A stretch of 64,000 bases of DNA from the NCBI GenBank assembly GCA_034440635.1, contig JAOTON010001253.1, positions 1,178,001 through 1,242,000 on the forward strand, written 5' to 3'. Each line of letters begins with the position of its first letter. The first letter of the stretch is position 1. The translations under genes and the position numbers were made by a program. The notes below the pieces were generated by a model. It was not told the origin of the DNA. It searched no databases and was given only the letters and a program-made list of their open reading frames with translations. Shown here piece after piece: positions 49,192 to 61,529 of this stretch. Origin of the DNA: Lepas anatifera. Lineage: Eukaryota > Arthropoda > Thecostraca > Lepadidae.

Positions 49192-51953
49192 TGTCTGTTC
49201 TGAGCGCTGGTATCAGAGACCTAAAACTTTTGTGGATAGAAGGCATTTCCAAATGAATAAGCACCACGGTTGTCAATTTTCAAAATTTTCAAAATTTTGC
49301 CCAGAAATTTGGATTATGTGATTTTTAACTTTTATTTTTCTATTTTTTGCTAATTCATCTAGACTCTTCAAACTTGCACCCTTTTACATCAGGGAAATTT
49401 GTAGTTCACACAAAAAGTTGGAAAGAAAAAGCCTTAAATTTAGGGCTCTAAATTAGCTTTTAAACTTTGCACCCTAAATTTGGCATAAAACTCATGGTCT
49501 AAACTACAGGCTCGAAATATCTGAAGCTACAGCAGTTCAGGTTCTGAGTCAAATATCAACTTAAAGGCCGGTTTGTGCAGTACTGCACAAACACAGAAAC
49601 AAAACAAAAGCGGAAATTTAAGGGTCCTTTTTGGCCCATTCCGTGAAGGTCTGCATTTCCCAAAATATCATTCAAACCCTTATATCTTCCGATCTAATTG
49701 ATAAAATTTAGTTCCCATTTCAGATAATAAGAGAGAATAGCCTCCTTTATTATATATTTAGAGATAAAAACTTTCAGGCTGAAACTTTTTATTTTATAGG
49801 CAAAAATAAAATATAAGTTTTTAAAATTTTTATTCTCAGCCCCTGGTTTCCAGACCATGATAGCTACGGTATTGAACTAAACACGGCTGGATAGAAAACT
49901 TCGTTGCCGTCATTTTTCTCACTGATACCCCCCACTTATCTTTTACGGCTTCCGCGCTATAAGCCGTAAAATGCATTTCAAAGTGGTAATTTTATCAGTT
50001 CATTTTTGCTTCACACCGGGGTTTAGGGTGGTTAGAGTCATTGGAGGGAAATGAAATTTTGCATGCAGCTAGGTAAGAGACATATGTCGACATTCTATCT
50101 GCATATATATCAATGAAACACCAAGTTACCTTTACTAACATGCCGTTCCTCCACGCATTGTTGTAGCAAATCACCACGCGTCACCCCTGCGTCCACGTCG
50201 CGGCAACGCCGGCGATCGGCGCGGCCGTTTCTGTTTATTTATGGTCTGGTAAAAAAGTACCCAACACTACCCATAATGCATCACAAGTAATTAGAGTACC
50301 GTAAAAGTCTGAGTTTACAATAACAGTATTATGTTTCTGTTTTTGGACCATGGGTGGATCCAGGGAATAAGTAGGCTAGGTGCCCCCCCCACCCTTCTCC
50401 CCCCATCCCTTCCCCCAACCCCCAATCGACCATCGGCGCCCTCTGAAATTGTAAAGACACGCCTCTCAAGGCGAATGACGCTCCCTGAAATGTCGCTTCC
50501 CATACGCGGATCCAGGATTGCCTGTCGGGGGCGAGGTGGAAGGGGGAAACTTCCTGGTGGGCGCTATCTACACCAGGGACGCCACTTTTGGCCGGAAAAA
50601 CTTATCAAGTAGGCGCTAAAACCTATCAGTAGACCCCGATACCTGCATCTCGGGGAAACCGACATTTCAGGGGGTGCCATCGAACTTTCCAGGGGTTTCC
50701 GGGACAATTTCAGGGGGCGCTAAGATTCTATGGGGGCACCTCTCCCCTTTCCCCTTGTATCCGCCTATGTCGTTTCGGGGGCGGGGGGCACGTAGGTGGG
50801 GCGTTACTGGTGTGGGGGTAAGGAGATCGAGCATAAGCGGATCCAGGACATCAGCATGGGGGTAAGGGCTAAAGAGTTCGAGCATAGGCGGAGCCAGGAT
50901 ATCAGTACGGGGTTAGAGGCTAAGGGGTTTGAGCATAGGCGGATCCAGCATATCGGTACGGGGATGGGGCTAGGAGATCCAGCATAGGTGGATCCAGGAC
51001 ATCTGTACGGAGATGGGGCTAAGGAGCTCGAGCATAGGCGGATCCAGGACATCAGTATGGGTGTCGGGCTAAGGAGCTCGAGCAGAGGCGGATCCAGGAC
51101 ATCAGTACGGGGCCGGGGCTAAGGGGCTCGAGTATAGGCGGATCAAAGACATCAGTACGGGGGTGGGGCTAAGGAGCTCGAGCATAAGCGGATCCAGGAC
51201 ATCAAGAGGCTAAAGAGTTAAAACAGGTAGGGGCTAAAGTGTTAAAACATAAGCAGATCCAGGACATCAGTACGGGAGTGGGGCTAAGGAGCTCGAGCAT
51301 AAGCGGATTCAGGACATCAGTACGTGGCTGGGGCTCGGGAGCTCGAGCATAGGCGGATCCAGGACATCATTAGGGGTAGGGGCTAAAGAGTTCAAGCATA
51401 GGCGGGTCCAGGGCAGTATAGAGGTGGGGCTACGGAGTTCGAGCATAGGCAGATCCAGGACATATGTAAGGGGTTGGGGTAAGGAGCTCAAGCATAGGCG
51501 GATCCAGGACATCAGTTCGGTGGTGGGGCTGAGGTCTCGAGCTGGGGCATAACTCGGTAAAAAATAGGCTGAATTGGGTGAAAATCTGCAGGTATAGGTG
51601 AAATACTGTCGGAAAACCCGTCATATTTTATATTGCATCGCCTTTCTTCTGGTCATGCTTAGTCTTTGCTTAACAAAACAAACATTATACGTGTGTTTAT
51701 TTATGTGATGACATAAACAGAAGGCAAGCGTGGTGCAGTATGCAGATACATGCTAATTTAGGAAAACATGGGCCTAGACAGGGGATTGAATGGAGCCATA
51801 ATGAGAACACAAAACCTAAAACTCCAACATTGCGTTGTTATAAGTATCAAACTGCTGAAAAAACTCGCCTGTCAATCGAACTGTTTGGCTAACGTACATT
51901 GTCACCGGCTTCTCCTGCGCCAGAGCGGCACCTGCCGAGGCCGCAGGCCGAGG
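49192..51953 (+). mobile_element. Element Z, copy 3 (short minisatellite)
   Basis: Head CTGAGCGCTGGTATCAGAGA, body near-identical to copies 1 and 2, tail and hairpin as in X. About 2.8 kb because its minisatellite is much shorter. Confidence 0.87.
50815..51540 (+). repeat. ~53-bp G-rich minisatellite in Z copy 3
   Basis: About 14 units with the CATAGGCGGATCCAGGACAT core. The first units and the last block match the two ends of the longer arrays in Z copies 1 and 2, so it differs mainly by loss (or lack of gain) of the middle. Confidence 0.9.
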
Positions 51954-51959
51954 TCTGTC

Positions 51960-53280
51960 TGTTGTTGTCTGTCCCGCCTGAGAATTGATGTCAGAGCTCT
52001 GGAATTTTGTAGGGTGATAGCCCTTCTGCTCCAGACACCCAAACTGAAGCCAAGAGTCGAAATCATAAATAGTTTTTGAGAAATTTTGGCTCAAACTTTT
52101 TCTGTTTTATATTTTTCTAATTTTTACTTCTTAAGCTACGAACTTGAAATTTATGTCCTTTTCAAAGGATAACAAGGGCCAGCTAGGGAACAAAAATTGA
52201 GCTGATCCAATAATATTTATTGCGCGAAAACGCTTTATTTCTCACGCGAGCAAAAAACTTACTTAAAGTTGATGGCCGACTTGGACGCTCGAAATATTAG
52301 AAGGCAAGCTTCAGTTAGCTGAAAGACAGTTACCTAGGGGTAGCTAGGTCAATTTTCTTGTGCTTAGGCATAGTTTTGAGTGCAAAACGTAAAATTTTGA
52401 CCTACTTTTTACAGTTGTTCCGGAAGACTAAATTTTGGTTCATTTCATTTCAACGTTAATATCTCACAATCTAATTGACCGATTTGAGTTTTCATTTCAA
52501 ATAATGAAAGAACATTGCTTGCACCTGATAATATTTGGAGATGGAAATTGTGAATGTGAAATTCCTTGTTTTATAGGCATAAATAGAAATTGAGTCAAAA
52601 ACTTTTTTACTTGCATCTTCCTGGTTCCAAGCTCATGACACTCACAAACTCAGAACTGACATGGCTGAATAGGAAAGTTACTTGCGGTCATTTCGCTCAC
52701 TTATACTACCCACCTATCTCTAATGGCTTTCGAGTAATTAGTCCAAAATGTATTACAAGATGTTAAATTTCTCGGACCACCTTTGCTTCTCACCATGGTT
52801 TCAAGTCCTTAAAATGCATGGAAGTGGAAGAAATTTGGCATGAAGCTAGCTTAGAATCCTAGCTCGACGATACAAGTAATTTCAGCCCAAAAGAATGCTT
52901 GGTTCGTCTTCTAGAAGCACTTTTATATCGTGCCTTTTCGGGACAAGCACAGCACCCGGCGCCAGCGGCCCGGCATATTCGGCGGAGTTGTACCAGCCAG
53001 TGACCTCCTGACGGGTCACAGGTCTTCAGCTAGTGGGAGGGTGAGTAGTGTGGAACGGTGGTCTAGTGGTTAGAGGCCCTGTCTCTTGATCAGGTAGGTC
53101 CGGTTCGAATCCGGGGGTGACCACGTACTCTTTATTGGTTATTTCAAAGAAAAGAATGATAAAACTGACTTGCAGGCTTATGAAGAGATACATTAAGAAC
53201 GAAATATGGTTTGCTTTCAGCACATTGTCATGCGGCTCTCCTGCGCCGGTGGGGCGTTAGCCCAGGCCGCAGGCCGAGGT
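51960..53280 (+). mobile_element. Element Y, copy 4 (end of cluster 3)
   Basis: Complete Y, somewhat more diverged in the body than the others (for example CGCTTTATTTCTCACGCGAG). It ends GGCCGCAGGCCGAGGT, then CTTGT and the receptor exon-1 region. Confidence 0.87.
53050..53124 (+). tRNA. tRNA-like segment in element Y, copy 4
   Basis: As in copies 1-3, with one acceptor change (GTGGAAC). Confidence 0.5.
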
Positions 53281-53320
53281 CTTGTAGAAGGGACAGACAA
53301 GGCAGGCCCACGCCCAGTAC

Positions 53321-53444
53321 CATTTTGCAGCCTCTTGTTCACATCGCTGGAAGCTGAATTCGGTGCGTATTGTGGTACCACATAGGACAAATCGCCCACT
53401 AAAACGATTAACCATACGCAAATATGTGGCAGTGAGTATGTCAT
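53321..53444 (-). CDS. Candidate first coding exon (signal peptide) of the ionotropic receptor
   Basis: The minus strand reads MTYSLPHICVWLIVLVGDLS from an ATG at 53444, a typical signal peptide: a short polar start, then a hydrophobic core ICVWLIVLV. About 20 polar residues follow, ending at RLQN. Splicing at CAAAATG|GTACTG joins it in phase to ESTESQAYAA at 43855, giving a continuous N-terminus for the receptor. It lies on the same strand and immediately on the other side of the element cluster from the receptor. The open frame continues past the proposed donor into element Y, which is clearly not coding. Assignment to the receptor is inference from position, phase and signal-peptide character. 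Confidence 0.55.
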
Positions 53445-53963
53445 CTCGATGACAACTCAGTACTGTGTTATACGTGATGACGTTTTCTACATCGAGTAGT
53501 TGTATGTGCGGGAGATTCTCTACATCGGGTAGTTCAACTCCTGTCAGTCATCACTGCCCTTTATACTAGTGGGCGACCATGTTGGAAAACTAGACAACCC
53601 AATCTAAAATCATGTGATTGAAATAGAAAAAAATTGACATTTCTGTGTCGCACGTTGATGATAAGTGGACATTCGACGAAACAATACAAGTAGGCACAGG
53701 GGATCGTGAACATGTCGATGAAAAAGTGATAGCTTGGTGGATTGGGTCAGTGCTCAAACCGATGGACAGTGCGTATCGGGATAATCAGGGGTGCAGAAGA
53801 CAATCCAACTCACCGGCATTGTTAGAGACAACTTCGGGGCGGCCAATAAGCAGAGCGTATTGTCGGGCGTCATTTCAGCAATGTCGATCAAACAAACCAG
53901 TATGTACACTCAGGAAATGGTAGTTTTCCGCAAGCGGGGTTTTGCGACGAGCGAAATATGACT
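53445..53963. other. Sequence upstream of the receptor exon, no gene recognised
   Basis: Would contain the receptor promoter if exon 1 is correct. No unambiguous TATA or initiator element identified. The plus-strand open frame 53645-53923 has no recognised motif. Confidence 0.35.
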
Positions 53964-53971
53964 GTTTCAGG

Positions 53972-54206
53972 CATAAGCGTCGCCACCGGCAAAAAAAGTG
54001 AGAGGGCCAGCCAAACTTCAACCTGATGCTGACAACAAACTTTACACGTTAGAATAAAAAAACTCTTCGAGTTTGGGCTCCTCGTTGCCTTCCGCAGCGG
54101 CTGGTTATAAAATATCCAGTTTTCTCCCATTTTGGCTGAGATCAGGAAATTTTCGGCCAAAAAGTGTGGCAGGCTTCCCTGCCACTCCCCCTTTCCAACG
54201 CTTATG
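53972..54206. mobile_element. hAT-like MITE with perfect 8-bp target duplication
   Basis: 235 bp, ends CATAAGCGT and ACGCTTATG (perfect 9-bp inverted repeat), flanked by GTTTCAGG at 53964-53971 and 54207-54214. Non-coding; the minus-strand open frame 53888-54289 covers it and is an artefact. An inverted relative lies at about 56893-57115. Confidence 0.9.
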
Positions 54207-54214
54207 GTTTCAGG

Positions 54215-55089
54215 AGAGATTAGGCTTGTAAAGATCAGTGAAAAGCAATAACCTCCTGTCGCTAAGGAGCATTGATCATGCATTGCCATTTTTATTACAG
54301 TCGATTACGTCACGGTAGCGCTATCTGGTTGTCAGGTTGCGCTATCGTCAGGCACTATACGTCAGGTTGCACTATCTGGTCATAGTGCTCTACACGATCG
54401 CTAAGGAAGCAATGCGTCTTGGATTTCATAATTTAAAAAACTTTGACGAACAGGGCAAAGGCCGAAATTTATACAATGAATCTCATCTTCTGGCGTACTA
54501 GAGTGTACAAACTCCAATTGGCAGGGGCATTGTAACTATATTGAAGTTGGGGTGGCGGGGGGAGGGGCAGTGTTTGCGATGGTAACTCTCAGTTCAGGGA
54601 AATTCTCGTCCCTTTTTAGTCTGGCGCATTTGTAATATATGGGTTATTCTAAGACATATCGTCCAGGCGAGTTTACCACCACTGTTTTGAATCCCACCAA
54701 TTTGAAACCAAATCCACCACCCATACCCAAGGTCCCCTATGCAAAATAAAATGTTGGGCCGATTTTCAGATCTCAAAGTCAAGGAGGTCACCAGCTAGAA
54801 TTCATCAGAGTTTCGACGAAAACGCACCCTAAAATCATCTTATCTTAACATGAAAACCTTGTCTAGGTGTCTGGGTGCTAAATCAAAGGTGTAAGGGAAA
54901 CAAATTTACTGTGTGGTATCGGTCACAGCCAGGGGCGTCGCCGTTGGATTTTTACTGAAGGGGGACGTATCCCGAACTTGCCATGATGGGGGATGAGAGG
55001 CAAATTCTTAGAATTAAACTGATAATGAAACACTAACGACGATGCATTTCACCAACAAATTTATGGGGATTCATGAAAATAGCATGGAT
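54215..55089. other. Non-coding sequence, no gene recognised
   Basis: A/T-rich sequence with a short G-rich patch near 54545-54570 and a MITE-like fragment at about 54930-55000. No coding signal. Confidence 0.4.
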
Positions 55090-55560
55090 AGAATGCAAAC
55101 AAATTGAGTCGAGGTCCCATTTTTTGGAGGAACATCCCCCTGATTCACGATTAGGGGAGGCCAGAGTAGAAGTGGCACGTAAGAAACCCATCCTCCCAGC
55201 GCAACACACGATGAAACCACAGTGCAAACACCGCCGGCACTGCGCGCTCGGGGCTCGCCGCGGCCGCAAGCACCCAGGGGCCATGAAGGGAGACGAGGCT
55301 CTTGACACGTTGTTTTGGCGTGATTGCCACGATTTCCTCGACTAAAGCTGTTCCAGCTATCAGCAGTGTTAGAGCAGCATTGACATACTGTCTTGCTGCT
55401 AAATATTTTCCGATTCATAAATTGATATTTTGGGTAACCAATACGGCGTACGTTGCAAGAATATAATTGGAAAAGGCGTAGCTCCAACCAAACCACGTAG
55501 AACATAGTGCAGATCCAATAAGGCAATAAATAAGTACCGCGCAAGGTCGGCACGACTTCG
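55090..55560 (-). repeat. Dispersed repeat, copy 2 (inverted relative of 38180-38645)
   Basis: The minus-strand frame from 55553 is open for 160 codons and shares peptide blocks with the copy at 38180 (PTLR, ICTMF, NRK, CCSNT, WNS, SRGN). Beyond the shared part neither copy resembles a known protein to me. Confidence 0.6.
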
Positions 55561-55844
55561 AGTCAGCGGTGTGGATTTATATCTCTTAGGGGGTGCCTGG
55601 GCACCCCCAATGAAACGTTGAGTTAGAGTTTAAAATTTCTTTAAATTTAATTGCTGAGCATTTTCAAGACTTTTAACTTTTTTTGTTCGCTTCAGCAAGC
55701 CTGTATGAAGGCTAAAACAAAGATGATATTAAGCTATCTGTTTTTGCGTGATGGTTATTGGATTTCTTTCAAATTTGGGCATCCTCAATATTTTTCACAA
55801 ATCCACGCCCCTGCTTTGAGTAATGTTGCTAATATATACGAGGC

Positions 55845-56170
55845 ATCATGAACCTGTCAAGCCTGGAAATGAAATCGGTAACGACATATTTTCAAACTTT
55901 TCTTTTAAATGACATTTGGGGTCAAGCTAGGTCATTTAGTCAGAGTACAAGGGTCGCTCCATATCCAAGGCACAAATAATGGTGCGAAATATGTAGAAGA
56001 TAAGTGATCAACTTTTATTTGACATCCACATTAGCTATGTTGTAGCGTGTCCGCAAGAAAGGCACTTCCATTGAGCGTTTTACCCTCGGTGATAACCTCC
56101 GTGACCTGTTATTAATCTGAGTTACAAAGAAAATCACTCACTACCGGTTAAGTTATACCCTGAGGACCAC
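55845..56170 (+). repeat. Dispersed repeat, plus copy (see 37790 and 39900)
   Basis: Contains GGCATCATGAACCTGTCAAG and CCAAGGCACAAATAATGGT as at 39915-40050, in the same orientation. Confidence 0.7.
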
Positions 56171-57795
56171 CCAGTGGAAATCAAAAATAGGACTTTTCAG
56201 AAAATTCTTATTTAAAAAAAAAGATCACAATGTCAAGAGATCAAAACTTAACCTAAGGTCATTTTTTTCTTACATGGCCTGTTATATCTTCTCTCCATTG
56301 ATATCCATTTTGATTATTTGCGATCAGCCAGTTTTAAGATTAAAGATTATTTCTGCTTCAAATTTTGCGTTGACCTCGAAACTTTGATGACATCTATCTC
56401 AGGGCATTCTTTAAGGAAAAGTCAGTGGGGGGGGCATTTCTTGTGGAGGTCGTTATAGTGTCTTCAAGGCGTCAAGACCCCATTTTGAGGGCGTTTAATA
56501 AAATTTAGACCCGCTGGTGTTAAGAAAAGTGTTTCTAAATTGTTTAGTTATTCCAAGTCTAGAGATGATAGATGCTGTCCATGGCTGCCAGGTTTTCAGG
56601 GAAAATGTCAAATCGAGTTAGAAAAGGGCCAAAGAGGGGCAACATTTTATTTCCAATAAAATAGCTAAATAATCACCACAACAGTCAGATTTAAGGCTAA
56701 AACGACCCCTAGCGGTAGTCATAAAACCACAGAAAAAGCGACTTGTATCACTGTTTAAAACAAATTGTTAACAGTTTGATATTGACTTGACGCAATATTT
56801 TTAGCACACTACACATCTAATAGGAAGCCAGGGGTGTCCTTACAACCCCGCGTGGCCATCGAATGATTTTATCCACATAACCAAAACATTTTTTGGATCA
56901 TCAAACACCACCCACTCCCCCCTACTTTTTGACCAACAAGTTCCTGATCTTTGTCAAAATGGGAGTAAACCGGCAATTTGTACAACCAGCCGCTGCCGCA
57001 GGCAACGAGGCGCCCAAATTCGGAAAGTTTTTGGTACTAACGTGGAAAGTTTGCTGTCAGCATCAGGTTGAGGTTTGGCTGGCCCCCTCACTTTTTTCCG
57101 GTGGCGACGCTTACCACCACAATAATAAATAAAAAGGTTAAGCAATTTGTACCGCCACACCAGAAACCAGTCTTAACTTTGACTACACCGTGTCCCGTCT
57201 AATCCACGAACGAGCTCTTAGCGCTGACAACTGACTGCGTGTGAAATGAGAGCACCATGCAATGTCACGGTACTGGCTGGGAGGTGGGCTTCCGGTCGGA
57301 TAGAACAGGATGTTTGATTGGTTGTAGGCCAGCGTTCTTCTCCAGCGTTGTGATTAGTTGATGCTGAGGCTGCTTTGCCGGGATTTGCCGTAACTACGCG
57401 CTTTGATTTGTCCTCGCACGATGGAGTAGTAGACAGCCACGGGTGGAAAGTTTTTAACACAATTTTTGTGGATTGCCAACTTGAGACCAGAAATAGAACA
57501 AAGTTATAATTATCGGGTAGTGTTCTGTTTTATTTTTGTTAGGCGAGTCTGCATTTTGTCAATTTTAAGTCATCTGTCTATTTCACTTGGGGGCCAATTT
57601 CCGGGCACTGGGAGGGGGCATTTCGGCCGACTGGGGCAAATGTCCCCCAGTTAACATGTTAAAAAATGGCCTGATCTATCTGGTGACCTGTTTGACCTTG
57701 GGAAGATGAAAATGGGTCAAAACATTTATTTTGTATAGTGGTCCTTAGCTGCAAAATTTGGTGAAATCTGAGGGGTCATTGTGAACTTTTTGGTG
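56171..57795. other. Non-coding sequence with a diverged MITE
   Basis: 56893-57115 is the diverged inverted relative of the MITE at 53972, ending GGTGGCGACGCTTA. Nothing coding is recognised. The minus-strand frame 57218-57460 has no motif. Confidence 0.45.
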
Positions 57796-60700
57796 CACTG
57801 AGAAAAAAATCACTCCCGGTGTAGTTTTCCAACACCTTTTTGGTCATAACGCCTCATTAGAGAGGCTTAATACCACAAGCAAAGGAGTGAATGTTGGCGG
57901 GAAAACAGAAAAGTGACTTAAAAAATAGTGAGCTTACTCTACTAGGGTACTGGTTCTCTAAAAGCTGGAGCAGTAACAATAAATGGAGTGAATTCACCCG
58001 TCTTTTGGAAACAAGAACCACAAGGTAGTGTATGAAAAATACTTTTACCGATACATATAGAAATTAGACTGTTACTGAAGGAATTGGGCGTCATCAGGGG
58101 GTTTACGTTACACCAGAATCAATGCAGCCTGTTAGCCATTTCCCTTTCAACGTTAAGTCGGGCGGTTGATGGCAAGAGCGCTGTCTTATTTTTCTGTGTT
58201 AAGGTCAGAAGACGTTGGTGGAGTGGTTTTTAAGTGAAGCTGTTCCTGTGAAATAGCCATGATCCTCTTGTGTAACTTCTGTAAATTCTGTAATAATGCG
58301 GTGTATGAAGGTGAATATTGTTCCTGACGAGCACAATATGGCCTCACCTGTCGAATACTCATACACGTGAAGTGACGGATCTAGGATTTCGGTAAGAGTG
58401 AAGGGCGAGCGAGCCTCAGAGGGCGCGCTTTGCCAAACGAAGGATGCACCTTTTCGTCCCAAAGGAGCTGACTTTTTCACCCAGGGGCGCCACATGTCGT
58501 ATCCTAGGGGAGAGGAGATCGGATTTTTTTGCCTGGAAAACCTAGTGTAAACCGTTGTTTTGGGGACGCCTTTTCGCCCCCAGATTGATGCCTATTAGGC
58601 GTGAGGATGCCGCGGCCCCCTTTCCCCTCAATTGGGTCGGTTACTGTACTCGTAAGATCTGGACCGCGACTGCTTTCAGGTTAAATATATTTCCCTGTTA
58701 GTTTTCAATTTCAATGTATAATTGTCATCCATACAAAAACAGAGAAAAGAGGGGGTCAGCGATCCGGGCTCCTTTTTTCTTCCAAAAGTTCCTATCTCAG
58801 CTCAATTGGGATGAAACCGGAAAATTGTACTACTAGACAATGCGGAAGGCAACGATGAGCTCAAATCCGATAAGTTTCGTATCCAAGCGTGGGAAATCTC
58901 TTGCCAGCAAAAATATGAAAATGGTATATATACCCCCTACCCTTTTTATTTTTGGCAGAGTCTAAGTACATTCTGCTAGTGTGGACGAAAATCGCATTGT
59001 GATTAGTCTGTGGAAATGCGGGATCAATACCGTGTTGTGTTAAGTTTTTGGAGAGAACAAATAATTGAGAGTGCTTCTGAGAGTGAGAGAGCCCTAGAAA
59101 AAACTCTTTTTCGGGCATCAAGGAGTAGCGGCATAGCTAGGATTCGACCTGGGAGGGCGATGGCCATCAAGAGGCCCATGACAGACCGTACGAGTCCAGG
59201 CTCAGCCCCCGAGACCCTCAGTTAATCCATAAATCGATGTTGGTGTCGTCTCAGGACCAATGTTAGGGAATAACGATACCTAAAATTTCCTGTTCCCTCT
59301 CAATTGGAATGAGATCAGGAAATCTTTGGACGACACGTGGCCACACCTCTCTGGTCCCTTTTAAAATGTTTATACTAGGAACGAATAAAAACGCTTCAAT
59401 ATATTCTTGCGAACAGACGAGTTTATCCATCATGTAAACCTGGTTTGGTTTAGAGCAGTTCCGTAGCCCCGTGGGTGCACTCGGCGCCTGATCACTCTCT
59501 GCGAGCTCAGAGCACTTCCCTGGGCATGGGCGCAGAATGTCCCATATATGTCCATGCATGTCCCATGTAGCATGGGCGCAGAAACCATAGTGGTATTGGC
59601 AGTGGCTGCCTCTAACTGTCGAACTGTGGGGGCAGTGCCCCTCCCCCAATTCCCAACTTTGAGCTGATTTCAGAACCTTTTCAGTACTTATCAAATTAAG
59701 TGGTAGGTTGAATTTCCTTTCACCCTACCATCGGCGACGGCTCTTGCCCCCCGAGCTTAAAAAATATTCCGGCACCTGTGCCCCGTACCGAAGGCATAGA
59801 GACTTCCCAAAATCTGAACTTAAAAAAAAAACTTGACTTTCAGCTAGTGCCTGTCTTTGGTTGCACGTCCTCTGAGGTTTTTGCCTGGTTACGGGCCTGC
59901 TTTGGAGGGGGACCATGGCATTGACAGGATGGCTCCCGTGATCCATACCCGGCACGAAACTTCTCGATATTTCTCAAAAACTTCTGCCCTGGAAAACGAA
60001 TCTTATGTTCAAACAAACAATAAGCCAGCAAACGGGCAACGGAAAATCACTATAGTCAAAAATAGTCACATTCAAATTTAAATGCAACTCCGAATCAACT
60101 GAATATCACGCACATATGTTTTATGTTAAATAAAGCTGGTCCAACCACCGAATTGAATATAAAATATGTATTTTTTCGTTTATTTTTTCCAGGGGAAATA
60201 TAACCCCAGCTATCCCTGCTTCTGGGTGAGCTGTCGCTCAGGCAAAAAACCGTGGAGGACAAAACCGGCCTGAAACTCGTGGGTCGTGCGGTCAATGCGA
60301 GGAAAATGGAGATGGCTACCTTCGCCGACAGCGGTGTTCAACTCCAAGTTTTCACCGTGGAGCAAAATCATTGGTCACTTTGTACAAGCACTGATACTTG
60401 GAATACAGGACGGAACAAAAGTGCCAGCAAAACCCGTGCCGTCGGTTCATCGAGTGATATAGACTCCTCGGAGATCAGGTGTTTGATCTCAGGTGATGTG
60501 GATGCCAGAGAACAGGCGCCAGACTGTGTGAATTTCCCTGTGGTTTTGCTGTGGTTTGTTTGTGTCGCGATTTCTGTTGTTTCTTTGTAATAGTAAATGA
60601 ATATGCATTTGTTATAGCGTCTGTCTGTATTTCGTGCATTCTTGGGTGAAAACTGATTTCTAATTTTTATTTTTTATTTAAAAAATTCAAACTTAATTAG

Positions 60701-61028
60701 GGCAATTCCATCACAAATCGACCGGGTTCTACACGGTGCCCAGTCGATTTTCTTTGAAATGGGTTTACGGGGTTCTAATTGGCCCTGAAGCCGAATATGA
60801 AAACTTTGACCTTGATTAGATCATAACTTTTGGGAGTTATAGCCTCAGGAAATGTTGAGGAATCTGATTACCGTGCACTTTTCGGATGCCCATAAACACC
60901 ACTAGAACTCATAAATATGTACAAATAAACTATATGTACAAAATACTATATGTATATTTACAAAATACTATAGTATTGATAAAAGATTGGTAAAAATTTG
61001 GCCATTTGGGGGCATGGCCCCTGCCCCC
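57796..61028. other. Non-coding sequence, no gene recognised
   Basis: Begins with a CACTGAGAAAAAAATCAC terminus-like sequence (57796), whose reverse complement recurs at 62430-62447. MITE-like fragments occur at about 58370-58620 and 58740-58960. Open frames at 59263-59694 (minus) and 60252-60590 (plus) show no recognised family. Confidence 0.4.
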
Positions 61029-61285
61029 TCCGTACGCGGATCCAGGAGGGCAGGTGTCCCCCATCAACCCTCGTCGCCCCCTGAAATGGTCACGGCGTTG
61101 CCTTGGAAGGCCAATGGTATCCCCTGAAACGTCGCTTCCCACCCCCCCCCCATTGATGCAAAAACCCGTGCCCACGGATATGATTTTGCGCCCACCTGAT
61201 AAGTTTTGCCGGTCAAAAGTGACACTCCCTGGTCCGGATGGTGCCCCCCGCCCCCACCCGATCGTAAATCCTGAATCCGCCTAAG
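61029..61285. mobile_element. Degenerate GGATCC-type MITE
   Basis: Ends TACGCGGATCCAGGA and TCCTGAATCCGCCTA form an imperfect inverted repeat of the same family as 61530-61769. The flanking duplication is not convincing. Confidence 0.55.
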
Positions 61286-61529
61286 CCCCTCTGCGTCTGC
61301 CAATGGGGGCGGGGAGGGGTGGGTAATTTTCTATTCACTCTCCTCCCCTTGGAAGTTGGATCCATCGCTGCTCCGGACATTTTTTCTTTTGTCCTATTAT
61401 AAGATGACGGGAGTATGTTCACTGGCGGCGGAACTGGGGTTAGGGGAGCACCGGGTTACGGTGCCCTCCCTTAATTCATAAATTTTAACAATAACCCAAT
61501 GGCGTTGACTGGAAAGAAATGGGTTGAAA

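Larger units (their letters stand above)
43856..53320 (-). other. Proposed 9.5-kb receptor intron filled by element cluster 3
   Basis: With a donor at 53320 (CAAAATG|GTACTG) and an acceptor at 43856 (GACAAG|AATC), the phases match (phase 1 on both sides). The cluster occupies 43861-53280, and CTTGT is present at both 43856-43860 and 53281-53285. Before insertion the intron would have been about 40 nt, ending in a pyrimidine tract CCTTGTCTGTCCCTTCTACAAG truncated here to its key part TGTCCCTTCTACAAG. The donor is a candidate only; an upstream donor is possible. Confidence 0.5.
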
